DNA of 5,164 nt from Caproicibacter sp047777415 (lineage in GTDB: Bacteria; Bacillota; Clostridia; Oscillospirales; Acutalibacteraceae), in NCBI GenBank assembly GCA_047777415.1, contig JBKEEO010000006.1:1-5164 (forward strand), in the 5' to 3' direction. Under the pieces are notes generated by a model, which did not search any database, was not told where the DNA came from, and was given only the letters and a program-made list of their open reading frames with translations. Shown here in pieces: positions 1 to 5,164 of this stretch. Position 1 is the stretch's first letter. Every line of letters starts with the position of its first letter. The translations under genes were made by a program, and so were the position numbers.

Positions 1-1513
1 TTGTATCTATTTCAAATTGATCAGTCAGTAAGAAAATAGATTGCAGGCCAACTCCGAATCCAGCAGTAGGTCGCAGCCATATTGGCATTGTCTGAATCTC
101 CGCTTGAATCGATTCAGAATTACTGGTTCCAACATTACACATGCGTTTAAACGAGTCTAGAGAGATTCCCGTGCCTCTGTCAATTACTGAAACCTGGGTA
201 GCGCCGTCTGGTAGTGTTGACAACTTAATCTCTATCGGATAATTTTGATATATTTTTTCGTCTAGGTCATAAGGCTGCAACTCTGTGGAATCTTTATCTC
301 CAATCCATGCACGATAAGTCCCAGAGACCACGTCTCTCCAAAGCTGTATTTTAGAAGCATCTATAGCATTCTGGATTACCTCTCGTATAAATACAAATCG
401 ATCTTTATATATGTTAGAACCTTCAATAATTTGAAATGCCTTTTCTTGAGATATCTCAAAACGCATCCCCGCTACCCCTTCAATGTCAGGAACACCGTTA
501 ATTAAAAGCTTTTTTTCATCAAAACGAGGTGCATAGCCGCCTATTTCCGCGGGAGCAATTCTCGCCCAATACTTTGTAAGAAAGTCCACCTCTGCTTCCA
601 ACCAAGTGACAAAATTACGTGTCTCCAAATAGGCTTGAGGATCAGGACAATCACTGCTAAATTCTATTTTTTCCGGTGTGACTAAAATGTGCGTTGTTGC
701 ATCATGCTTTTCTTTATGTGGAACCGATGAATCCGGAAGCCCACCAGCTACGAGTTCACATGCCGTATTAAATCGTCCATTGTCTATATCAAGTAAGTCC
801 CCTAGTCGTAGAAGCATAGCAACAAATCTCGGGTGAGCATAATCAGACCCGAATCCGTCTGTCTGATAGTTAAGCGTAAGCACTTGTTCAAGCGGTGCTG
901 TGTGAAGCTCACAAATTTGGCCTAATAGCTTTAGAAGTCGAGGTTGGACCATATTATTGTGACCCAGATCGATCGCTAAATCTGAACCTAATACATCAAT
1001 ATACTTTCTGGATATATGCGAGTGCTGTCCGCGAAAGTAAGCGGCATTAATCAGATTAACATATCGGTATGTTTTTAGTGGCCATAATAAAGGCTCTTTG
1101 TTCTGTTCTTTCAAATCGCAAATAAATTTTGCTGCATTGCGAAGTTCATTATTCGTACCGTTTTTCAAAGATAAAAGAAAATTTTGAAATTTCGGAGTCT
1201 CCCACTCTTTCTCTATTTCGTCCCATTTGAGCACCATACCTAAATCATGAGTATAAGCAGCGTGCAATATCAACCATGTGTCTGTTGGGGATAAATGATT
1301 TATACGTTTGCCTAACAACATCTCAATTTTTGAGAGTATGGCTTCTGAATGACTGGCATCATGCATGCTAAAATGGGGATAATTTATAACAATTGTTTTT
1401 AAAGCATTTGAACAAGTTTTTTTATTTAAATTCCAAGTAGAGTAAAGATTCATGTATTCTGGGTGTTCACTGCACAAAGATTTTAAATAAGCATCTAATT
1501 TATATTCATCCAT
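1..1513 (-). CDS. HD-domain / GHKL (Hsp90-like) ATPase fusion protein, 3' end outside window
   Basis: This open frame has no stop through 504 codons and leaves the window, so the C-terminus is missing. The N-terminal half carries an HD phosphohydrolase signature: HDASH (H51-H55), HDLG (H89-D90), RGQHSH (R161-H166), H204 in CELHT, and D239 in RLGDLLDID. These residues would bind metal and hydrolyse a phosphoester, possibly a nucleotide. From about residue 350 a GHKL ATPase fold begins. Its N box is EVIQNAIDA (E378, N382, D385), its G1 box is DRGTGI (D445-G449), and its G2 box is GFGVGLQS (from G485). The window ends just after G2. Proteins joining HD and Hsp90-like ATPase domains are known in bacteria and are linked to conflict/defence systems, but substrate and partners are unknown. 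The ATG at 1511-1513 has a purine-rich AAGAAAGGGG upstream, about 11 bases away. It is more AT-rich than the mobilization genes and is probably cargo. Domain calls are firm; a defence role is inference. Confidence 0.88.
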   Translation of the reverse strand, partial: MDEYKLDAYLKSLCSEHPEYMNLYSTWNLNKKTCSNALKTIVINYPHFSMHDASHSEAILSKIEMLLGKRINHLSPTDTWLILHAAYTHDLGMVLKWDEIEKEWETPKFQNFLLSLKNGTNNELRNAAKFICDLKEQNKEPLLWPLKTYRYVNLINAAYFRGQHSHISRKYIDVLGSDLAIDLGHNNMVQPRLLKLLGQICELHTAPLEQVLTLNYQTDGFGSDYAHPRFVAMLLRLGDLLDIDNGRFNTACELVAGGLPDSSVPHKEKHDATTHILVTPEKIEFSSDCPDPQAYLETRNFVTWLEAEVDFLTKYWARIAPAEIGGYAPRFDEKKLLINGVPDIEGVAGMRFEISQEKAFQIIEGSNIYKDRFVFIREVIQNAIDASKIQLWRDVVSGTYRAWIGDKDSTELQPYDLDEKIYQNYPIEIKLSTLPDGATQVSVIDRGTGISLDSFKRMCNVGTSNSESIQAEIQTMPIWLRPTAGFGVGLQSIFLLTDQFEIDT

Positions 1514-1535
1514 ACTACATTTAACCCCTTTCTTC
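1514..1535 (-). promoter_or_regulatory. Ribosome site and ATG-TAG start-stop element ahead of the HD/ATPase gene
   Basis: The minus strand reads AAGAAAGGGG, then TTAA, then ATGTAGT, then the ATG of the HD/ATPase gene. The first ATG is followed at once by a TAG stop, and its spacing from the GGGG run (4 bases) is short. The real start sits about 11 bases from the run, which is long. The real ATG is the only one that opens the conserved frame. Whether the start-stop pair captures ribosomes and lowers expression is speculation. Confidence 0.4.
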
Positions 1536-1576
1536 CATATGGATTGTTTTTTAATTGGAATAGCCGTTCAGCTCAT

Positions 1577-1604
1577 ATGATATTCGTAAATCAAATTCGG
1601 TAAA
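1577..1604 (-). promoter_or_regulatory. Probable sigma-70/SigA-type promoter of the HD/ATPase gene
   Basis: On the minus strand a -35-like TTTACC (1599-1604; 4 of 6 consensus bases) is followed after 16 bases by a -10-like TATCAT (1577-1582; 5 of 6). Transcription would start near 1570 and leave a leader of roughly 57 bases before the ATG at 1513. The stretch is AT-rich, so chance matches are likely. A dedicated promoter fits with the gene being separate from the mobilization operon. Confidence 0.4.
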
Positions 1605-1791
1605 CTGTAATTCTGCAGCAATAAAATGAGCTTTTCACAGAATATTTGCAATATCACAATTTGGAAAGATAACCTCACTCTAAAGTTCTATAATTTTTCC
1701 TTTCATAACCTTTTTATATGGAATATTCTTTTCTTAGAATTGAGCCTTTCTAGATTTTTCGGAGACAAAAAAGTAGTGCAGTCGGCAGAAA

Positions 1792-2004
1792 TCAAAGAAT
1801 ATGGAAAATATCTGGCTGTGTTGCATTTTGTCGAAAGAAACGCCGTCGAAATTCTGCGAAAAAAAGATTTCCGATAGCAACATCCCGCTGTTGACGATTG
1901 CAATAAACCCCTATATATCCAAACACTGCGGCGTCCGCTTGTGCTTGGGTTGCGTAATGCTCACTGTTTTCCATTACTTTTTCACGTTGGATACTCCGAG
2001 CTTT
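1792..2004 (-). pseudogene. IS3-family transposase, decayed C-terminal fragment
   Basis: The minus-strand frame from 2004 to the stop at 1792 contains SEHYATQAQADAAVFGYIG followed by VYCNRQQRDVAIGNLFFAEF (about 1846-1962). This follows the C-terminal signature of IS3-family OrfB integrases, roughly [YF]AT..A...VF.YI.V.YNRQRRHSA.G.LSP..FE. Conserved positions are eroded: YNRQRRHSA has become CNRQQRDVA and LSP has become LFF. The rest of the DDE integrase domain is missing. A TAG at 2005-2007 closes the frame upstream. In a neighbouring frame at about 1980-2000, SNVKK followed by a stop could be the remains of the usual ESFF..LK.E segment, which would imply a frameshift. Terminal inverted repeats were not identified. 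The region around 1755-1785 (ACTACTTTTTTGTCTCCG on the minus strand) resembles IS3 end sequence. No activity is expected. Confidence 0.65.
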
Positions 2005-2151
2005 CTATCAAATGTATTTTTACTAGCAAATATTTCCTTATCCTATTATATTCTAATTAGAAAATAAGTTCAACAAAATATACCACTAATTGAGGTCATA
2101 CCCTAGGGATTTACAATACATATCGTATGAAGCTATAACTATATGACTGAA

Positions 2152-3180
2152 CTACTCCATCCCTTTTTGCAAATTCAAATACGGCAAAGGGTCAACGGCC
2201 TCACCATCGACTCGAATTTCAAAATGGCAGTGAGGTCCGGTGCTGTCGCCGGTGCTTCCCACTAAAGCAATGACATCTCCCTTTTTCACTTCATCGCCTT
2301 CTGATACCAGCAGCTGACTGCAGTGGGCGTAAAGGGTACTGTATGTACCGTTGTGCCGAATCAGAATGACGTTGCCGTAACCGCCGAACCCGCTTCCTGT
2401 TTCACCATATTGTGCATACTCCACCGTTCCGGATGCGGCCGCGGTAATCGTTGTTCCTTCCGGCGCAGCAAGGTCAATGCCCTTGTGCAGTTTCCCATTT
2501 CGATAACCAAATCCGCTGGAAACAGTAAATGAACCATATGGCAGCGGACAGGAAAAATATCCGTTCCCCGGCAGCGCCAAAAGAGAGTAATAGCGCAGTA
2601 CATGAGAAACGTAATCCACATCTCCATAGCTGTTCCAGCCGAGCTGCTGTGCTTTCATCTGCGAAAACTTTACAGCATTTTGCTTGGTATATCCGCCCCG
2701 TTCTTCCGCCCAACTGATATATCCGCCGCCGAAGTTGTACCCCTGCAAGGCGAGGCTGATTCCCTCAATATCATCCGGAGCTTTCACCTGTGCCGCACGC
2801 AGACAGCTTGCGAGATATTGAACTCCTACCTTGATAGAATAATCAGGGTCTGTGATACCATCCGGCTTCTGAGGATATTTTAAATTTGCAGGACACTCCG
2901 AACTCTGCATCGGGTCACTGGCCATTCCTCCGCTTTCCTGCTGCATAATCGCCAGAACAAGGGGTACATAGTCCGATATGTCATAGATATCACAATATTT
3001 TTCTACAACGGGCTCATAAGCCAAAACTGCTTCGGACAATGTGCCTCCCTCTTGTAAATAACGGTACTGCGCAATGGTATTGGAGCCTGCGATAACAGCA
3101 GCTAACACCATTAGAATTGTGATAATAAAAAAGGCCGGGGCAAGCACCCCGGCCAATATCAAAATCAATTTCTTTCGCAT
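2152..3180 (-). CDS. Membrane-anchored bifunctional peptidoglycan hydrolase (lysozyme-like + M23 peptidase), CwlT-like role
   Basis: The 342-residue protein should cut the cell wall so a conjugation channel can be built. Residues 1-4 (MRKK) and a hydrophobic run at about 5-31 form an uncleaved signal/anchor. Residues about 52-200 are a CwlT-type lysozyme-like (muramidase) domain with the likely catalytic E82 in MQQESGG and the QGYNFGGG motif at 146-153. Residues about 207-335 are an M23 zinc endopeptidase. Its ligands are H232 and D236 (HKGID) and H319, and its catalytic histidines are H286 (YAHCS) and H317 (GPHCH). All are intact, so both activities are expected outside the membrane. The ATG at 3178-3180, with AGGGA five bases upstream, is preferred over a TTG nine codons earlier because it places lysines directly before the membrane segment. 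It overlaps the relaxase end by 16 bases. Other conjugative wall hydrolases often pair lysozyme with NlpC/P60; here the second domain is M23. Confidence 0.9.
   Translation of the reverse strand: MRKKLILILAGVLAPAFFIITILMVLAAVIAGSNTIAQYRYLQEGGTLSEAVLAYEPVVEKYCDIYDISDYVPLVLAIMQQESGGMASDPMQSSECPANLKYPQKPDGITDPDYSIKVGVQYLASCLRAAQVKAPDDIEGISLALQGYNFGGGYISWAEERGGYTKQNAVKFSQMKAQQLGWNSYGDVDYVSHVLRYYSLLALPGNGYFSCPLPYGSFTVSSGFGYRNGKLHKGIDLAAPEGTTITAAASGTVEYAQYGETGSGFGGYGNVILIRHNGTYSTLYAHCSQLLVSEGDEVKKGDVIALVGSTGDSTGPHCHFEIRVDGEAVDPLPYLNLQKGME
3127..3154 (-). terminator. Intrinsic-terminator-like hairpin inside the start of the hydrolase gene
   Basis: On the minus strand GGCCGGGG, a TGCTTG loop and CCCCGGCC (3154 to 3133) form a perfect 8-bp GC stem, followed at once by TTTTTT (3132-3127). 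It begins about 10 bases after the relaxase stop codon (3165-3167). It lies within the first 20 codons of the hydrolase, encoding part of its membrane segment (LAGVLAPAFF). The T tract lies only on the minus-strand side, matching the direction of transcription. It could end relaxase transcripts unless ribosomes translating the hydrolase cover it. The structure is seen; its activity is inferred. Confidence 0.6.
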
Positions 3181-4436
3181 TCCAATCCCTGCCGTTCCTG
3201 TTCCCAATCGATGTTCTGTTGGAGTCGTTCAAACTCCAGCCGGTTTTTCATCTCCGACACTTCCTTTTTTAGAGCTTTCTTTAACTGATAGATGCTGCCG
3301 CACCGAACATGGAGCAGCTTCTTTTTTGCACGAAGTTTCTGCTTTACCGGAAGCTTTTTCCTCGGTAAGGCCAGTTCCTTCCGCACAGTCTTGTCATACT
3401 CCCGCAGTTCCCGCAGCACCGCATTGCCCATCCGAGTGTACAGGTCCTTCCACTTGGTTTGCGCATACTGTTTATACCGATGTGTTGTTCCGTCGCCGTA
3501 CGCTGATTTAAAAAATTGTTCCTGCCTTTGTAAGAGGTCGGATAACTCCGCTATATCCTGACGGTGATAGAGGCGAAGATAGCGTTTTGTAAAAGCATCT
3601 ATCTCCGGCCGAATGGCCGCCAAAGCATTCATATTGTAAAACCACAGTCGTCTGTCGGCGGGCAGTTTTCGGTACAGATTGAGAAACTCTCCCTGCAAAT
3701 TCCGGTCGCGTGAAACCTTGGTTGCCCTCTTTTGCGCTACGATGTTTTCACGGATAATTGAATTGATTTTTGTAAGCTCCGGCGATCGGTTCACAATGCT
3801 GTTTACGATTTTTGATTTTACTTTTTGGAGCGTACTGTTCTTCATAGCCGCCGCATACTGGCGCTCTGTGACAGTTCCTTTGTCCGCCGTTTTCACCACA
3901 AATTCCTTCATCTTTCGCGTAGGGTTGGGCTCGACCACAGCAATGTGAACGTGAATGTTGTCGGTGTTGTAGTGAATGGCCGCACTCCAAACTGCAGCGC
4001 CTTCCATGTGCTCCGCCTTCAGCATTTCCTTTACCGCCAAACGGGTAACGGTACGAATCGTGCCTTCATCCAGTCTGCCGGATGAAGAATCATAAATACC
4101 GGCTTTCTCCAAAAATTGATTTGAAAAACTAATGACCTGCTGCCACATTGGGCTTCCCGCCTGTTGCGCGAGTTGAAACTGCCGTTTTAGGATTTCCTTT
4201 TCTTCTTTGGTCAGCCTGTCTTTAGTTGCAGTAAACAAAGCGGACGTATTTTTCGGACAGCCGGGCTGTTTTCTCGGGTCATCCATATATCCATCCATAT
4301 AAACAGAATACAGACCGTAGGCTCTGTTTCGTACGGCCTCCGGTCTGTTGATGTAGTTGATATATTCGGTAAATTTCTGTTTGGACAGCACGAATTTGGA
4401 TTTAAAAATCACACCGGGCGATTCCTTTTCGGGCAT
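3165..4436 (-). CDS. MobP2/MobL-like relaxase (HUH DNA-nicking transesterase)
   Basis: This 423-residue relaxase should nick oriT, stay covalently bound to the 5' end and lead the strand into the recipient. The three-histidine HUH motif is clear: H155 in SAAIHYNTDN and H162/H164 in IHVHIAVVEP. Tyrosines Y24 and Y27 in FTEYINYINRPEA, near the N-terminus, are the best candidates for the nicking residue. The region from about 200 to 423 is helical, charged and lysine/arginine-rich, with likely coiled-coil stretches at about 380-420, suggesting contact with DNA or a coupling protein. YMDGYMDD at 46-53 is encoded by a small near-repeat. The ATG at 4434-4436 is well supported by AAAAGGAGG seven bases upstream. 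Length and motif layout fit the MobP2/MobL group; a MobP3-type assignment is less likely. It lies between two RHH-like accessory genes upstream and a wall hydrolase downstream. Confidence 0.88.
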   Translation of the reverse strand: MPEKESPGVIFKSKFVLSKQKFTEYINYINRPEAVRNRAYGLYSVYMDGYMDDPRKQPGCPKNTSALFTATKDRLTKEEKEILKRQFQLAQQAGSPMWQQVISFSNQFLEKAGIYDSSSGRLDEGTIRTVTRLAVKEMLKAEHMEGAAVWSAAIHYNTDNIHVHIAVVEPNPTRKMKEFVVKTADKGTVTERQYAAAMKNSTLQKVKSKIVNSIVNRSPELTKINSIIRENIVAQKRATKVSRDRNLQGEFLNLYRKLPADRRLWFYNMNALAAIRPEIDAFTKRYLRLYHRQDIAELSDLLQRQEQFFKSAYGDGTTHRYKQYAQTKWKDLYTRMGNAVLRELREYDKTVRKELALPRKKLPVKQKLRAKKKLLHVRCGSIYQLKKALKKEVSEMKNRLEFERLQQNIDWEQERQGLECERN

Positions 4437-4453
4437 GGCAGCACCTCCTTTTG
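4437..4453 (-). promoter_or_regulatory. Strong ribosome binding site of the relaxase gene
   Basis: The minus strand reads AAAAGGAGG, then TGCTGCC, then ATG. This is a full AGGAGG with seven-base spacing, filling the 17-base gap after the 153-residue gene. It sets the relaxase start and suggests the relaxase is translated efficiently, unlike the hydrolase, which has a weaker AGGGA site within the relaxase coding end. Confidence 0.8.
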
Positions 4454-4915
4454 TTAGAGTAAATCGTCTTCTGAAATCTCTTCGGGAATAGGAGTTTCCT
4501 GCTGTTTTTTCATTTTCTTTTTGGCCGCATCCAGCTTTTTCTGTCGGAAGTTTGCGATGCGGTCTTTTTCAATTTGCCGTGCTTTGGCAAGCTGGGGTGT
4601 GTCATCCACAAACAGAGTTTGATACGGAGAATATGCAAGCAAAGTGTTGACAAGTAACAGAAGAATATCGCTGTTGCGGTCCGCGTTGTTAACGCCCAAG
4701 CGTATTCGAGTCAGCGGAGTTTTCAGTTCCTCGGCAATCTGTTTTGCCATCTCTTTTGCAAAAAATTCTGCCGCCGGAATATCGTTTCTGTGCTGATGTT
4801 CCCGTATGATTTGAGATAACGCTGCCGTAAAAGATGGTAAGTGATTTTCTTTTTGTACCTGCCTAACGTATGCAATAGCGGAGTCGTCCAGATAAAAATT
4901 CTTTCTATGTTTCAT
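4454..4915 (-). CDS. Relaxosome accessory protein, RHH-like N-terminus, charged C-terminus
   Basis: The family name is not recognised with certainty. Residues about 4-40 (from RKNFYLDDSAIAYV to SQIIREH) have the strand-helix-helix pattern of a ribbon-helix-helix DNA-binding protein. The middle, about 50-95, is helical and includes a conserved-looking segment, IRLGVNNADRNSDILLLLVN. Residues 107-140 are lysine-rich and probably coiled, and the tail (PEEISEDDLL) is acidic. The ATG at 4913-4915 has GGGGG six bases upstream, within the end of the preceding gene, and the two genes overlap by 11 bases, so translation is likely coupled. Its place directly before the relaxase fits a MobC/NikA-like role, helping the relaxase bind or melt oriT. 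That role is inferred from context. A regulator of the operon is the main alternative. Confidence 0.75.
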   Translation of the reverse strand: MKHRKNFYLDDSAIAYVRQVQKENHLPSFTAALSQIIREHQHRNDIPAAEFFAKEMAKQIAEELKTPLTRIRLGVNNADRNSDILLLLVNTLLAYSPYQTLFVDDTPQLAKARQIEKDRIANFRQKKLDAAKKKMKKQQETPIPEEISEDDLL

Positions 4916-5153
4916 CGCCGTCCCCCACTATGTTCAAAACTTTTTGGAGCACAATACTGTTCTGCCGGATGACATTCAGACACTGTTCCAGCGCTGCGGC
5001 ATAGCGCTGTTCGAAGTTCTGAAATTCTTCGAGCGCCGCGTAGTTATTGATTAAATTGACAAGAAAAAGATTGCGGGAAATGTTCTGTCTGCGGGCAAGT
5101 TCATCAATTTTTTTGACGGCTGCAGGGTCAGCGCCGCGCACTTTTACGTCCAT
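4905..5153 (-). CDS. Small RHH (CopG/MobC-like) DNA-binding protein
   Basis: Residues 1-40 fit a ribbon-helix-helix fold: a basic strand MDVKVRG, then a helix KKIDELARRQ, the turn NISRN, and a second helix LFLVNLINNYA. Residues 41-76 form a second helical, probably coiled-coil, segment (EEFQNFEQRYAAALEQ onward) that could mediate oligomerisation. Such proteins bind DNA as dimers through the strand. The ATG at 5151-5153 has GAGGTG (5159-5164) five bases upstream, at the window edge, so the gene is complete but its promoter is outside. As the first visible gene of the relaxase operon it is either an oriT-binding relaxosome component or an autorepressor. Sequence alone does not separate these, and no symbol is assigned. 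Confidence 0.78.
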   Translation of the reverse strand: MDVKVRGADPAAVKKIDELARRQNISRNLFLVNLINNYAALEEFQNFEQRYAAALEQCLNVIRQNSIVLQKVLNIVGDGDET

Positions 5154-5164
5154 TTTTTCACCTC

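Larger units (their letters stand above)
1514..2151. other. AT-rich intergenic region between cargo gene and mobilization operon
   Basis: These 638 bases hold no intact gene. Visible content is the leader and probable promoter of the HD/ATPase gene, at about 1514-1604, and a decayed IS3 transposase fragment at about 1792-2004. Short open frames on the plus strand are AT-rich, lack credible ribosome sites and resemble no family I know. The 2005-2151 stretch, just downstream of the hydrolase gene, shows no GC-rich hairpin with a T tract. I therefore see no terminator for the mobilization operon here. An 8-base palindrome, CCCTAGGG, lies at 2101-2108. Confidence 0.7.

Noticed and set aside
1626..1877. 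Plus-strand open frame of 83 codons
   Set aside because: It lies in AT-rich DNA, has no credible ribosome site, shows no family resemblance and partly overlaps the IS3 scar on the other strand.
1801..2067. Plus-strand open frame of 88 codons with hydrophobic stretches
   Set aside because: It is antisense to the IS3 transposase remnant, which explains the region better. Its hydrophobicity follows from AT-rich codons.
2101..2108. CCCTAGGG palindrome
   Set aside because: An isolated 8-base palindrome with no loop, partner copy or flanking symmetry is expected by chance.
2068..2151. Possible terminator downstream of the hydrolase gene
   Set aside because: Only weak AT-rich inverted repeats are present, with no GC-rich stem followed by T residues.
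3181..3207. TTG start nine codons upstream of the hydrolase ATG
   Set aside because: It would add a glycine/threonine-rich leader before the lysines and membrane segment and has no better ribosome site. The ATG at 3180 gives a normal signal-anchor start.
3074..3511. Plus-strand open frame of 145 codons
   Set aside because: It is a shadow opposite the relaxase and hydrolase genes, which both carry intact catalytic motifs.
4283..4305. Tandem near-repeat encoding YMDGYMDD in the relaxase
   Set aside because: It is only two short imperfect copies, in frame within a conserved-looking N-terminal domain, and does not suggest a repeat element.
1..5164. CRISPR arrays, tRNA or rRNA genes
   Set aside because: No regularly spaced repeats, tRNA cloverleaf signatures or rRNA segments were seen on either strand.

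Overview
The window looks like part of an integrative and conjugative (or mobilizable) element from a low-to-mid GC Gram-positive bacterium, probably a gut-type Clostridia (Oscillospiraceae/Ruminococcaceae-like) host. The reasons are strong AGGAGG-type ribosome sites, a MobP2/MobL-like relaxase, and a CwlT-like lysozyme/M23 hydrolase of the kind conjugative elements use on Gram-positive walls. The taxonomic call is inference. All real genes lie on the minus strand, so the window reads functionally from right to left.

Right part (5164 down to 2152), mobilization operon: a small ribbon-helix-helix (RHH)-like protein (82 aa), a second RHH-like accessory protein (153 aa), a relaxase with an intact HUH motif (423 aa), and a membrane-anchored two-domain peptidoglycan hydrolase (342 aa from its ATG). 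The genes are tightly packed: an 11-base overlap, a 17-base gap holding a near-perfect ribosome site, then a 16-base overlap. A textbook intrinsic-terminator structure (8-bp GC stem plus six T) sits just after the relaxase stop codon but inside the first codons of the hydrolase gene. This suggests that hydrolase expression is attenuated and depends on translation.

Middle (1514-2151): AT-rich DNA with no intact gene. It holds a decayed C-terminal piece of an IS3-family transposase (about 1792-2004) and a plausible promoter for the next gene (about 1577-1604).

Left part (1513 down to the window edge): the first 504 codons of a large protein that runs out of the window. It joins an N-terminal HD-type metal phosphohydrolase domain to a GHKL (Hsp90-like) ATPase domain, with all diagnostic motifs visible. 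This architecture is associated with bacterial conflict or defence proteins. Its base composition is more AT-rich than the mobilization genes by eye, and the IS scar separates the two, so it reads as accessory cargo with its own promoter. It is the most likely carrier of undescribed biology here.
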